From positions 58,302 to 122,301 of the forward strand of contig JACAEE010000156.1 of the NCBI GenBank assembly GCA_013389015.1: 64,000 nt of DNA. The letters are read 5' to 3'. The DNA comes from Hydrogenophilaceae bacterium (lineage in GTDB: Bacteria; Pseudomonadota; Alphaproteobacteria; Caulobacterales; Aquidulcibacteraceae). The position numbers were made by a program, and so were the translations under genes. Under the pieces are notes generated by a model that was given only the letters and a program-made list of their open reading frames with translations, had not been told where the DNA came from and did no database searches. How positions within the stretch are numbered: position 1 is the stretch's first letter; each line of letters opens with the position of its first letter. Positions 1-8,651 of the stretch are shown here, piece by piece.

Positions 1-1189
1 GCTGTGAGACGTAGCCAATGCGCGAGCGCACCTCTTCGCTTTGTCTTGCTGCGTCGAAGCCGGCGACAGCAGCGGTTCCGGCGCTGGGCGCCAACAGACC
101 GCAAAGGATGCGGATGAGCGTCGTCTTGCCGGCGCCATTGGGGCCGAGCAACCCCAGCACTTCCCCGGCTTTGACCTCAAGGCTCACATCGTCAACGGCG
201 ACGAAGGCGCCGAAGCGATGCGTCACCGCGCGCGCGGAGACCACGACGCCGCCAGGCTGCGTCGTGTTGGGCGGCGCCGGCGCCGGCGTCTCGCGGAGCT
301 GATCTGGCGATATCAACGTGAACGCGTCCTCCATGGAGGGCTGCGCCGGCGCCAACGTCGCGTCTGTGATGGACGGAAGAACGTTCGATGCGAGCTGAAC
401 CCTGAACTCTTCCGGCGATCGCTTCTGGAAGGTGAGCACGCGCGCATCCCGCGTCAGCGCGCGCTCGACGTCGTCAGCCCTGTTGGTGCGCAGACTGAAG
501 ACGCGGCCATGCGCTCGCTTCCGCAGTTCGGCAGGCGGGCCGAGTGCGAGCGGGCGCCCGTCCTTGAGCAGAAGGACACGGTCGCTGGCGTCAGCCTCGT
601 CCATGTAGGAGGTGGCGAAGATGATCGAGCGGCCGGCGGCTTTGGCGGCCTCGAGCATGCGCCAAAGTTCGCGCCGCGACAGGGGATCGACGCCGAGACT
701 GGGTTCGTCGAGAACCAGAAGGGGCGGCTCGTGAATGAGGTTGGCGCAAAGCGCGAGCTTCTTGCGCATGCCGCCCGAGAGCGCGGCCTCGCGGCGGGCC
801 TCGAACCGTTCGAGACCGGCCATGTCGAGCAAGCGCCGTTTGCGGATCGCATACGCGGAGGCAGGGACATCGCGGATCTTGGCCGCGAAGGCGATGTTCT
901 CGGCCACACTCAGGCGATCGTAGAGCGAGAAGCCCTGGCTCATATAGCCGACCCTGGCCTGGATGCGCTCAGCGTGACGACGCACATCCTCGCCAAGCAC
1001 CCGGCACTCGCCAAAACTTGGCCGCAGGATGCCGGAGAGGATTTGCAGCAGCGTCGATTTGCCGGCGCCGTCGGGCCCAACCACGCCAAAGACCTCTCCA
1101 GGAAGGAGTTGAAATCCGACATCTGAGAGCACAGTGCGGCGCCCGAAACGCCGCCCAATGCCTTGCGCGTCAACCAGCGGGACGGTCAT
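1..1189 (-). CDS. ABC transporter ATP-binding protein with two ATPase domains (YbhF-like), 3' end cut off by the window
   Basis: Cytoplasmic ATPase of a multidrug-type ABC exporter. It is missing from the ORF track because it runs off the left edge; I translated the minus strand by eye. The first ATPase domain has Walker A GPDGAGKS, signature LSGGMRKKL and Walker B LLVLDEPSLGVDP. After a linker a second domain starts with Walker A GPNGAGKTT, the tandem layout of YbhF. The ATG lies 4 bp after the stop of the upstream HlyD-type gene, the usual adaptor/ATPase operon order; the permease genes would lie beyond base 1. The long plus-strand ORF 41..1126 is its shadow. Substrate unknown. Confidence 0.9.
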   Translation of the reverse strand, partial: MTVPLVDAQGIGRRFGRRTVLSDVGFQLLPGEVFGVVGPDGAGKSTLLQILSGILRPSFGECRVLGEDVRRHAERIQARVGYMSQGFSLYDRLSVAENIAFAAKIRDVPASAYAIRKRRLLDMAGLERFEARREAALSGGMRKKLALCANLIHEPPLLVLDEPSLGVDPLSRRELWRMLEAAKAAGRSIIFATSYMDEADASDRVLLLKDGRPLALGPPAELRKRAHGRVFSLRTNRADDVERALTRDARVLTFQKRSPEEFRVQLASNVLPSITDATLAPAQPSMEDAFTLISPDQLRETPAPAPPNTTQPGGVVVSARAVTHRFGAFVAVDDVSLEVKAGEVLGLLGPNGAGKTTLIRILCGLLAPSAGTAAVAGFDAARQSEEVRSRIGYVSQ

Positions 1190-1193
1190 CCCA

Positions 1194-2246
1194 TCACCCT
1201 GGCGCCAGGAGGCGCGCAGGCCATCCGGCGTCAGCGTCCCAGAGGATCCAGGCGTCAGCGGGCATCCCGGGTTTCAAGAGCGTATCGGGATTGTCCGCTT
1301 CGAGCGTGACGCCATAGACGGTTCGGCTGCGCTCGTCCTGCGTGTGCACGTCGCGCGGCGTGAATTGCGCCTGGGCGTCGACCTGCGCCACGCGCGCCTC
1401 GAACAGGCGGTCGGGGAAGGCGTCGACGCCAATGCGCGCGGCCGCACCGAGCCGCACGCGTCCCAGATCTCCTTCGCTGATGAAGACGCGCAGCCGAACC
1501 ATCGACAGGTTCGCGATGATCGCAATCGGCTGGCCGGGCGCGACGATCTCGCCCGGCTCGGCTAGGCGCGCCAGCACGTGACCCGAGCGGGGCGCAGCTA
1601 CGCGCGTCTTGTCGATTTGCGAGCGCGCCAGCGCCGCCATCGCTGCGGCGGCGTCGGCTTCAGCGCGCGCGCGTGCGCGCTGATCGCGCAGCGCCGCTGC
1701 TCCGTCGGCGGCCTGGCGATAGGCATTGCGGGCCATGTCCAAGCGTTGCGCAGTGACGAAGCCCCGCTCAAAAAGGCTCTCATAGCGTTCGAGATCGGCG
1801 CGCGCCGTGCCTGTATGGTGGTCAGCGAGCGCGATCTGCCGGGTGATTTGCGACACCGCTTCTCTCGCTGCGCGTTGCTCGGCCAGAGCGCGGGCGCGCT
1901 GCAATTCATAGTCTGACGGCTCGATACGGGCGATCAAGGCGCCGGCTTCGATGTGTGCGCCTTCCCGCGCATTCACTTCCAGCAATCGACCGGCGACCTC
2001 GACGCCGACGCGTATTTCGTCGGCCTCGATACGGCCGCTGCCGTAAATGACCTGCTCGGCGAGCGCTGGAGGCCTGAGAGCCCAGAAAGCCAGCGCCGAG
2101 ACCAAGACAATCGCGCCCAGCGCGGATGCGACAATAGCTGTCGCTGCGGCCGGCGAGGCTGGAAAACGGCGGCGCAACGATTGCAGGAACGGCGCCCGCT
2201 GCATGCGTTCTGCTAGCGTGCTCGCCTGTCGGCTGGGTTGATCCAT
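1194..2246 (-). CDS. HlyD-family membrane fusion / efflux adaptor protein (YbhG-like)
   Basis: 350-residue periplasmic adaptor linking an inner-membrane ABC pump to an outer-membrane channel. After a short cytoplasmic N-terminus there is one membrane anchor (IVASALGAIVLVSALAFWAL), then a biotinyl-lipoyl half-motif (GRLLEVNAREGAHIEAG), a long Ala/Arg/Glu coiled coil, the second half-motif (GHVLARLAEPGEIVAPGQPI) and a beta-barrel. I use the internal ATG (MDQPSRQ) rather than the ORF-track start because the latter would run through the end of the upstream methyltransferase gene; the chosen start leaves a 19-bp gap. It forms an operon with the double ATPase downstream. Confidence 0.88.
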   Translation of the reverse strand: MDQPSRQASTLAERMQRAPFLQSLRRRFPASPAAATAIVASALGAIVLVSALAFWALRPPALAEQVIYGSGRIEADEIRVGVEVAGRLLEVNAREGAHIEAGALIARIEPSDYELQRARALAEQRAAREAVSQITRQIALADHHTGTARADLERYESLFERGFVTAQRLDMARNAYRQAADGAAALRDQRARARAEADAAAAMAALARSQIDKTRVAAPRSGHVLARLAEPGEIVAPGQPIAIIANLSMVRLRVFISEGDLGRVRLGAAARIGVDAFPDRLFEARVAQVDAQAQFTPRDVHTQDERSRTVYGVTLEADNPDTLLKPGMPADAWILWDADAGWPARLLAPG

Positions 2247-2265
2247 CTCAAGGCGCTCAGCCGAT

Positions 2266-2937
2266 TCACTGAGACTGCGCGGTTGCGCGCGCGGGTTTTC
2301 GCCCAAGGCGCGGTATGAAACCGGGCGTGCGGGCCGCATAGGCGCGCCACTCTTCGCCGAAGCGCGCCTCCGCTTCGCGTTCCTCGAACTTGGCCAGGCG
2401 CACATACATTACGACGAGCACCGGAAACATGAGCGCCGTGATGATCGTCGGCCATTGCACCAGGAAACCAATCATCACCAGGATGAAGGCGACGTATTGA
2501 GGGTGACGCAGGATCTTGTAGGGCCCGCTGACGGCGAGCTTTCCTTGCGCCTGCGCGCGGTGCAGCACTATCCAGGACTCGCCCAGCAGCCACAAGCCCC
2601 CGATAATGAACCCGTCGCTGATCCAATGAATTGGCGTAAAGTGGGGATCACTGCGCCAGCCGAGCAGAGCCGGCCAGAAGTGGCCGGCATTGTGGGTCAT
2701 GATATCAACGCCTGGGATGAGATTCTGCAGCCATGGCGCTGCGAGATAGAGCGTCAGCGGAAAGCCGTACATCTCAGTGAACAAGGCGACGATGAAAGCG
2801 GAGAAGGCGCCGAGGCTGCGCCAGTCGCGCGACGATCGCGGCTTAGCGAAACTGAAAGCGAAGACGATGAAGAAGATCGAATTGACGATGACGAGGAGCC
2901 AGAGGCCATAGCCGGAAAAGGCGGAGTGCTCATCCAT
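2266..2937 (-). CDS. Isoprenylcysteine carboxyl methyltransferase-like integral membrane protein
   Basis: 223-residue membrane protein with several hydrophobic helices. It carries the C-terminal motif of the ICMT/PEMT-like fold: GPYKILRHPQY, a hydrophobic stretch, then an E-x3-EARFGEEWRAYAARTPGFIPRL tail that in this family binds S-adenosylmethionine. Bacterial members often sit in metal-resistance loci and their substrates are unknown. The start ATG (MDEHSAF) overlaps the end of the upstream DUF2933 gene by 8 bp; the longer ORF-track start reads through that gene in another frame. Likely co-transcribed with the ABC exporter genes downstream. Confidence 0.82.
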   Translation of the reverse strand: MDEHSAFSGYGLWLLVIVNSIFFIVFAFSFAKPRSSRDWRSLGAFSAFIVALFTEMYGFPLTLYLAAPWLQNLIPGVDIMTHNAGHFWPALLGWRSDPHFTPIHWISDGFIIGGLWLLGESWIVLHRAQAQGKLAVSGPYKILRHPQYVAFILVMIGFLVQWPTIITALMFPVLVVMYVRLAKFEEREAEARFGEEWRAYAARTPGFIPRLGRKPARATAQSQ

Positions 2938-3193
2938 TGCGGCCCTCCGTCGTATTGTCGTGCCGGCCATGACCGGAGTGGCCGCCGTGCCCGTGCAGCA
3001 GGTGCATGAACGGGCAGAGAAGCAGGATGAGAAGCGGCCACGCCGCGAGAAGGTGGGCGCCGTGCTCGGTGACGACGTAGTAGGCGCCGACGGCCAGTAG
3101 CGCCAACATGAGAAGGCGCACGATCCAGCGTGAGCCGCCGCTCTCGTCACGCCCTGCTGGCTCGCCGTGGCTTCCGTGATGATGATCGGTCAT
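2930..3193 (-). CDS. DUF2933-type small His-rich membrane protein
   Basis: 87 residues. The His-rich N-terminus (MTDHHHGSHGEP) is followed by two hydrophobic helices (LLMLALLAVGAYYVV and LLAAWPLLILLLCPFMHLLH) and a His/Gly-rich tail (HGHGGHSGHGRHD). The PLLILLLCPFMHLLHGHGGH signature is typical of DUF2933, small proteins commonly found in heavy-metal resistance loci. The histidine clusters suggest metal binding; this is inference. First gene of the minus-strand operon running to base 1, with an 8-bp overlap to the methyltransferase gene. Confidence 0.75.
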   Translation of the reverse strand: MTDHHHGSHGEPAGRDESGGSRWIVRLLMLALLAVGAYYVVTEHGAHLLAAWPLLILLLCPFMHLLHGHGGHSGHGRHDNTTEGRNG

Positions 3194-3366
3194 GTCTGTG
3201 GTGATCCTCGCAAGCTCTTGAGCGGCGCGCCGCCGCTGAAACGACGGTTGCGGGGGGCGAGGGGTCGTTTCCTCCCGGCGGCGCGCGCTCAAAGATCAAT
3301 ACGCGCCCGCCGTCCGCGCCCCTGGCCCGCGCGTCCCCGCCTGTGTGGACCCCCCACCATGGGCGT

Positions 3367-4488
3367 TCAGCGGGCCAGCGCCTGTCTAAACTGAAGATGG
3401 CTGGTGAGGTCCTTGAGGGTCAGAACGCCGGCCAGACGGCCTTCAACGGCGACAATGAGCCGGCTGGCGCACGCTCGCTGCATGCGGTCAAGCGCAGCTT
3501 CGATAGCGAGATCAGGTTCAGCCACGGGGAGGTGGTCGATCGGCGTCATCACTGCCGAGAGGGGTGTGGCGGGCCAGTCCGACCGCGGCGTCTGTTTGGC
3601 CTCGCGCAACCCCGCGGCGCCGATAACGCGCCCGTCGCCAAGCACCGGGACGAGATCGTGCGGATGGCGGGCGAGCACGGTCTGCACAAAATCCTCGATG
3701 CTCATATCCGCCGGCGCGGAGACCGGAGTCGTGGTCATGAAGTCACCCACGCGCATGCCCGACAGCATCTGCCTGGCTTCAGCTTCTTTGCGGTGTGCGC
3801 TCGCCATCGATAGAATGAACCAGCCCAGAACGATCCACCAAAGCCCGTGCCCCATCGCCCCGCCGAGCGCGGACAGGAAGCCTGCGGCCATGAGGATGAT
3901 TGCGATGACCTCGCCAGAGCGCGCCGCGATCCGCGTCGCCTTGAGCGCATCCTTGGTGACGAGCCATACGATCGCGCGTAGCACGCGTCCGCCGTCGAGG
4001 GGAAAGGCCGGCGCCATGTTGAAGATTGCGAGCGTCAGGTTGAGCACGCCAAGATAGTGAAGCACCGCGTGGTACTCGGTAGGCGCGGCGGGCTCGGCCA
4101 CGCCGCCGAGATAGAAAAACGCAAGGCCGAGCGCCACGCTCACCAGGGGACCGGCGAGCGCCATCAGCAATTCAGCCACCGGCGCCTTGGGTTCTCCTTC
4201 CATCTCGGCCACGCCGCCAAACACAAAGAGCGTGATCGACTTGATCGGCAGGCCAAAGGCTCGCGCCACCAGAGTATGGCCGAGCTCGTGCAGGATGATC
4301 GAGACGGCGACGCCGACGACGGTTGCGGCGGCCATGACCCAGTACGTCGACTGCGGCAAGCCGCCATAGAGCTCGGGAAAAACGCCGGCCGCAAGCGACC
4401 AGGCGATCAAGAGCGCCAACAGCACCCAGCTTGCGTCAATCCTGATGTTTACGCCCAGCAGCGAAAAGGAGGCGATACGTTTGGCCAA
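3367..4488 (-). CDS. Site-2 protease (M50 family) zinc metalloprotease with C-terminal CBS domains
   Basis: About 373 residues. This is an intramembrane protease of the Rip3/SpoIVFB-like type. The zinc motif HELGH sits in the second or third transmembrane helix (SIILHELGHTLVARAF) and the conserved NMAPAFPLDGGRVLRA motif supplies the third ligand. Two CBS repeats follow (MTTTPVSAPADMSIEDFV and VMTPIDHLPVAEPDLAIE) and may sense adenine nucleotides. The ORF track starts at a GTG (4518) without a Shine-Dalgarno sequence. I prefer the TTG at 4488, which has GGAGG 9 bases upstream and gives the usual N-terminus (M-AKRIASFSLLG). Monocistronic; substrate unknown. Confidence 0.88.
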   Translation of the reverse strand: MAKRIASFSLLGVNIRIDASWVLLALLIAWSLAAGVFPELYGGLPQSTYWVMAAATVVGVAVSIILHELGHTLVARAFGLPIKSITLFVFGGVAEMEGEPKAPVAELLMALAGPLVSVALGLAFFYLGGVAEPAAPTEYHAVLHYLGVLNLTLAIFNMAPAFPLDGGRVLRAIVWLVTKDALKATRIAARSGEVIAIILMAAGFLSALGGAMGHGLWWIVLGWFILSMASAHRKEAEARQMLSGMRVGDFMTTTPVSAPADMSIEDFVQTVLARHPHDLVPVLGDGRVIGAAGLREAKQTPRSDWPATPLSAVMTPIDHLPVAEPDLAIEAALDRMQRACASRLIVAVEGRLAGVLTLKDLTSHLQFRQALAR

Positions 4489-4518
4489 GACTGAAGACCT
4501 CCGACCTCTCAGCTGCAC

Positions 4519-4747
4519 CGCGAGTACGCGGGGGCGTAGGGCTCGTTGTGTGGTTACGCGCCGCAGCGGTCGCGCCCTGACTGGCGCGCATTGACGCGGG
4601 GCCGCTGGGCAAAGGGCTCGGGCGACTCGGCGGGCCGGTCAGGGCGGCGGACTTGGGCTGCGTAAGATCAATGAGCGTGTCCGCCTGCGCGCTCGCAGTT
4701 CCCGGCGCGGACGAGCGCCAGCGCAGAGATGTATCGAGGAAAGCGCC
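4519..4747. other. Intergenic region between divergent genes
   Basis: The 229-bp gap should contain the promoters of the divergent site-2 protease and cyclopropane-fatty-acid synthase genes. It is GC-rich, and I see no convincing -35/-10 pair, palindrome or small ORF. Confidence 0.4.
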
Positions 4748-6016
4748 ATGTCACTTCAACCGTCCGACGCGCCGAACGCAAGGAGCGGCGCGCTTGGCTT
4801 CAGTCCCTCTGAGCAGCTCTTGGCGGCGATGCTTGACCAGCTCATCGAGAAGGACGCGCTGGCGGTTGCTTTTCCAAGCGGGCGCGTGCGCCGTTTTGGC
4901 CAGGCGGACGCGGCGCCAGTGTCGGTCGCGCTCAAGGATGCGGGCGCTCTCAAACGCCTCATGGCGAACCCTGAGCTTGCATTGGGAGAACTCTATGTCG
5001 AGGGCCTCCTCGCGGTCGAAGGTGATAGAATCGACGCACTCCTTGCCGTTGTTCTGCAGAATCTGCGCGACAGGGGTTTCCGCGCCCGCACCGCGCCGGC
5101 GGGCCTACGCCTTATCGAAGGACCGCGGCGCGAAGTGAACAGCAGGGACCGCGCCGAGCGCAATGTCGCCCACCACTACGACATCTCGAACGAACTCTAT
5201 CGGCTCTTCCTCGATGACGACATGCAGTACTCCTGCGCTTATTTCGAGCAAGCTGGCGACACGCTGGAAGCGGCGCAAGCGGCCAAGAAGAAGCTGATCG
5301 CCAGAAAGCTTTGCTTGCGCCCTGGCCTTTCCGTGCTGGACATCGGTTGCGGCTGGGGCGGGCTAGCGCTCCACCTGGCACAGGTGCACGATGTGCGTGT
5401 GCGCGGCATCACCTTATCGCAGGCGCAATTGCCTGTGGCGCGCATGCGGGCGAATGCGCAAGGCCTGGCCGAGAGGGCGAAGTTCGCGCTTGAAGACTAT
5501 CGCGATACGAAGGGCAAGTTTGACCGCATCGTCTCGGTCGGTATGTTCGAGCATGTCGGGCGCGGGCATTACGACGCGTTCTTCCGCCAGGTCGCAGCGC
5601 TCCTCGCTGAAGACGGCGTTGCACTTCTGCACACGATAGGGCGCGCTGACGGGCCCGGCGCCACCAGTCCCTGGATCGACCGCTATGTCTTCCCTGGCGG
5701 ATATACGCCGGCGCTTTCCGAGATCATGCCGGCGATCGAGCGCGCGGGCCTTTACGTCACCGACGTTGAAGTTTGGCGGCTTCACTATGCACTTACGCTG
5801 CGAGCCTGGCGCGAGCGCTTCGAAGCGCGCATAGATGACGTACGAGAGATGTTCGATGAACAGTTCTGCCGCATGTGGCGCTTCTATCTCGCCGCCAGCG
5901 AAGCGGCGTTTCGCTATGGCGGGCATGTCGTGTTTCAGATTCAACTTGCGCGCCGCCAGGATGCGGTTCCGCGCACGCGGCGTTACCTGGCGGAGAACGC
6001 GGGTCCCATCGAATGA
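4748..6016 (+). CDS. cfa: Cyclopropane-fatty-acyl-phospholipid synthase
   Basis: 422-residue SAM-dependent enzyme that adds a methylene bridge to unsaturated acyl chains of membrane phospholipids, a common acid and stress adaptation. Visible features are an N-terminal lipid-binding region (PELALGELYVEGLLAVEG), the family sequence NVAHHYDISNELYRLFLDDDMQYSCAYF, the SAM motif VLDIGCGWGGLALHLA, and the segment VSVGMFEHVGRGHYDAFF containing the bicarbonate-ligand region. Length is normal for the family. The ATG follows a GAGGAAAG-type ribosome site. Single gene facing away from the site-2 protease. Confidence 0.95.
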   Translation: MSLQPSDAPNARSGALGFSPSEQLLAAMLDQLIEKDALAVAFPSGRVRRFGQADAAPVSVALKDAGALKRLMANPELALGELYVEGLLAVEGDRIDALLAVVLQNLRDRGFRARTAPAGLRLIEGPRREVNSRDRAERNVAHHYDISNELYRLFLDDDMQYSCAYFEQAGDTLEAAQAAKKKLIARKLCLRPGLSVLDIGCGWGGLALHLAQVHDVRVRGITLSQAQLPVARMRANAQGLAERAKFALEDYRDTKGKFDRIVSVGMFEHVGRGHYDAFFRQVAALLAEDGVALLHTIGRADGPGATSPWIDRYVFPGGYTPALSEIMPAIERAGLYVTDVEVWRLHYALTLRAWRERFEARIDDVREMFDEQFCRMWRFYLAASEAAFRYGGHVVFQIQLARRQDAVPRTRRYLAENAGPIE

Positions 6017-6160
6017 CGCAATCGAGTGCATTCTACGCCGCTCCGCTCACCGCTGGCATGGCTCGTCTGTCGCGCGGAGGAGGTGACCGGGTGCGCTAGG
6101 CCCCCAATAAGAAGGCAGCGGTCGCAGCGGCCGCGATGAGGCAGACTACGGAGGTGCGTG

Positions 6161-6451
6161 ATGAGTTCGACCCGGGATGGCGACAAAACCGTAGGCATTG
6201 GCGTGCTGCCGCTTGGCGTCGCCTTGGCCGTCACCTTGCTGGCGGCGTACGCGGTCTGTTGGCTGGTCGCCGCTTCGCCCTATTCAAGCCCGTTTGCACA
6301 CGCCTGGCTCGATCTGTTTTCGGCCGCCCCTCAGGGATCGACCGCCCAATTGATCGAAGGGGGCGTCTACAGCGTCGTCGCCGCCTGGTTTGCGGCGCTC
6401 ATTTTTACACCGGTCTACAATATCGTTGCGCGCGCCGATCGTTTGATCTGA
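6161..6451 (+). CDS. Small two-helix membrane protein (DUF5676-like layout, not firmly assigned)
   Basis: 96 residues with two hydrophobic helices (GVALAVTLLAAYAVCWLVA and VYSVVAAWFAALIFTPVYNIV) separated by a loop rich in Ser, Pro and Ala. The ending F-x-P-V-YN resembles the end of DUF5676 proteins, one of which (7942..8208) lies nearby, so distant relationship is possible. The ATG at 6161 is chosen over the GTG at 6158 because GGAGG lies 6 bases before it. Stops 12 bp before the convergent permease gene. Function unknown. Confidence 0.6.
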   Translation: MSSTRDGDKTVGIGVLPLGVALAVTLLAAYAVCWLVAASPYSSPFAHAWLDLFSAAPQGSTAQLIEGGVYSVVAAWFAALIFTPVYNIVARADRLI

Positions 6452-6463
6452 TTTCGGTCTGCT

Positions 6464-7795
6464 TCAGGACGCGCCGGCGGCTGGCGGACCACGCCAGCGC
6501 CCCAGGTAGACCCGCTCAAAGGCGAACACCGCCAGAATGGCGATGGCTGCATAGAGCACGATTGCGGGATCGCTCTGCAATTTCATGGCGGTAAATGCCG
6601 CCAGTACGACGCCATCGAAGCTTAACGCAGCCAGCAGAATTGCGGTGCGTGCGCCGGCCTCGCGGCGCCGGTAACGAAAGACGCCCCAATGCACCACCAT
6701 ATCCATCATGAGATAGAAGAACGCCCCGAGCGAGGCGATCCGCGTCAGATCGAAAAACACCGCCAGCAGCGAGGCGATGACGACCGTATAGATAAGGGTG
6801 TGCCTCTGGATCGATCCCGACATGCCGAAATGGCTATGTGGAATCATATTCATGTCGGTGAGCATTGCGAGCATGCGCGACACCGCAAAAACGCTGGCCA
6901 GAAGACCCGACGCGGTGGCCACAGCCGCCAGGACGACGGTCAGGATGAAACCGATTTGCCCGAGCGCCGGCTCGGCAGCCTCGGCCAGGGAATAATCGCG
7001 CGCGGCGATGATCTGTTCGATTGAAAGGCTCGAGCCGACGCCGTAGGCCACCAGCAAATAGACCACGACGCAGAGCCCGATCGAGATCATGATGGCGCGC
7101 CCGACATTGCGGTTGGGTTCGGTGATTTCAGCGCCGGAATTGGTGATAGTGGTGAAGCCCTTGAACGCGAGGATCGCCAGCGCCACCGAGGCGATGAACC
7201 CGCCAACGCCATGATCGCCGGGCGCTTCGCCTTCTGGTGTGAAGGAAAAGCCGCTCGACCACAGCGCGGCAATGCCGAAGAGCGCGATGCCGCCGACCTT
7301 GATCACGGCCATGAGCAGCGAGAAGAGGCCGACGGAGCGGTTGCCGGCTACGTTGACGAGGAACGCGAACACAATCACGCCGACCGCCAACGCAGGCACG
7401 AGCGGACCCTCGGTGATCTCGAACGGGCGCAGCACATAGGTGGCGAAGGTGCGCGCCACGAGGCTTTCGGCGATAACCATGGAAAGCGCCATCAGGAGCG
7501 CCGCGCCCGCAGCGACTGCGCCGGCGCCGTAGCACTTCTCCAAAATCATGGCGATGCCGCCGGAGGAGGGCCATTTGTTGGACATCGCGACATAGCTGTG
7601 GGCGCTTAGTCCGGTCACGACGGCGCCGGCTATGAAGGCGAGCGGAAACAGCGGCCCGGCGAGCTCGGCGATCTGACCGGTTAGGGCGAAGATGCCGGCG
7701 CCGATCATCACGCCCGTGCCCATCGCCACGGCGCCGCCCAGGCTGATGGAGCCTTGCTTGTACTCGCCGCCGCCGTGCTGATGCGCCTGGATCAT
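6464..7795 (-). CDS. APC-superfamily amino acid / polyamine permease
   Basis: Inner-membrane transporter of about 443 residues with roughly 12 hydrophobic helices. The family motif is clear near the N-terminus (GAVAMGTGVMIGAGIFALTGQIAELAG), as is the later KGFTTITNSGAEITEPNRNVGRAI segment of APC transporters. I use the ATG giving MIQAHQHGGGEYKQG; the ORF-track start adds 47 residues that do not look like a permease N-terminus, and neither start has a strong ribosome site. Substrate cannot be read from sequence. Divergent from the DUF5676 gene and convergent with the small membrane protein gene. Confidence 0.85.
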   Translation of the reverse strand: MIQAHQHGGGEYKQGSISLGGAVAMGTGVMIGAGIFALTGQIAELAGPLFPLAFIAGAVVTGLSAHSYVAMSNKWPSSGGIAMILEKCYGAGAVAAGAALLMALSMVIAESLVARTFATYVLRPFEITEGPLVPALAVGVIVFAFLVNVAGNRSVGLFSLLMAVIKVGGIALFGIAALWSSGFSFTPEGEAPGDHGVGGFIASVALAILAFKGFTTITNSGAEITEPNRNVGRAIMISIGLCVVVYLLVAYGVGSSLSIEQIIAARDYSLAEAAEPALGQIGFILTVVLAAVATASGLLASVFAVSRMLAMLTDMNMIPHSHFGMSGSIQRHTLIYTVVIASLLAVFFDLTRIASLGAFFYLMMDMVVHWGVFRYRRREAGARTAILLAALSFDGVVLAAFTAMKLQSDPAIVLYAAIAILAVFAFERVYLGRWRGPPAAGAS

Positions 7796-7941
7796 CGCGT
7801 CAGTCTGGATCAGCGGTGCTGCGAGGTCCACCGGCGCGGGAGCGGCCGGAAGTTCGCGGAGAGGAACAGGGATCGATTTGATCGATGTCAATGTCGCGCC
7901 GCGCCGCCGGGCGCAGCATTGTCCGCCGAGGAGCAAGATTC

Positions 7942-8208
7942 ATGAAGCTCAAGCCTGTCGCGCTCGCCATAGGCGCTGCTGTTGCATTCGCTATCATCTG
8001 GTCGCTGTGCAGCGCCTTTGTGGTGCTTGCGCCCGGCTCCGCCGATGCGATCTTCGCGGCGATGATGCACGCCGACATGCCGATGATGCGCGTGACGCTT
8101 GACGGATTCCTGATCGGGCTCGTCGGGTGGGCGCTGGGCGCTGGGGTGACGGCGCTTGCGCTTGCGCTCTGCTACAATGCGCTGGCTGGCGACAGGACAA
8201 AAGCGTGA
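7942..8208 (+). CDS. DUF5676 family membrane protein
   Basis: 88 residues. Helix 1 is LAIGAAVAFAIIWSLCSAFVVLAP, followed by a Met/His-containing loop (AAMMHADMPMMRV), helix 2 (GFLIGLVGWALGAGVTALALALCYNAL) and a short charged tail. This order and the terminal YN-x-L motif are typical of DUF5676, small proteins near metal and copper genes. The ATG has GAGGAG 8 bases upstream; the longer ORF-track start lacks this. Followed after 22 bp by the Met/His-rich lipoprotein gene, probably in one transcript. Function unknown. Confidence 0.75.
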   Translation: MKLKPVALAIGAAVAFAIIWSLCSAFVVLAPGSADAIFAAMMHADMPMMRVTLDGFLIGLVGWALGAGVTALALALCYNALAGDRTKA

Positions 8209-8230
8209 TTGGCCGAAAGGAAGCTTGAAG

Positions 8231-8479
8231 ATGCGACTAGCTCTCGTTTCGCTCGCCGCCGCCGGTGTTCTTGGCGGCTGCATGAGCACGCAAGGCATGC
8301 ACGGCGGCGGCATGGCTCATGGCGCCATGAGCCATGAGGACATGATGCGCCATTGCCAGATGATGCGCGAAGGCGGCGATCAGGCGCCTGAGCACGATCC
8401 CGCCATGCACGGCGGAATGAGCCGTGAGGAGATGATGCGCCGCTGCCAGATGATGCAAGAGCACCCTAGTCCGGAATGA
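8231..8479 (+). CDS. Met/His-rich small lipoprotein with an internal repeat
   Basis: 82-residue predicted lipoprotein. The signal peptide MRLALVSLAAAGVLGGC ends in a lipobox (VLGGC), so the mature protein starts at a lipidated Cys. The rest is almost entirely Met, His and charged residues and contains a tandem motif: MSHEDMMRHCQMMREGG and MSREEMMRRCQMMQEHP. Each unit offers clustered Met, Cys and His side chains suited to soft metals such as Cu(I), but metal binding is inference. I recognise no named family. The start has an AAGG-type ribosome site; the ORF-track start adds 25 residues and hides the signal peptide. Confidence 0.72.
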   Translation: MRLALVSLAAAGVLGGCMSTQGMHGGGMAHGAMSHEDMMRHCQMMREGGDQAPEHDPAMHGGMSREEMMRRCQMMQEHPSPE

Positions 8480-8651
8480 ACGACCGGCCGAATGTGGCGG
8501 CGCCACGCCCACGTCCGCCGACAGGCGTGGCGGTAGGGCGCTGCTGCATGGGCTGGTTGGGATTGCCACCGGCGGCGAAATAGGCAGTGTTATGCCCCGG
8601 TTGAAGCCGCGCCGCGCAGTGAAGGCGCGCTTGGGGGAGGAGACTGCCGCG

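Noticed and set aside
41-1126. 361-aa plus-strand ORF at the left edge
   Set aside because: It lies antisense to a clear double-domain ABC ATPase; its translation is Arg/Ala/Gly-rich with no domain.
5414-6031. 205-aa minus-strand ORF inside cfa
   Set aside because: Antisense shadow of a well-conserved enzyme; no motif or ribosome site.
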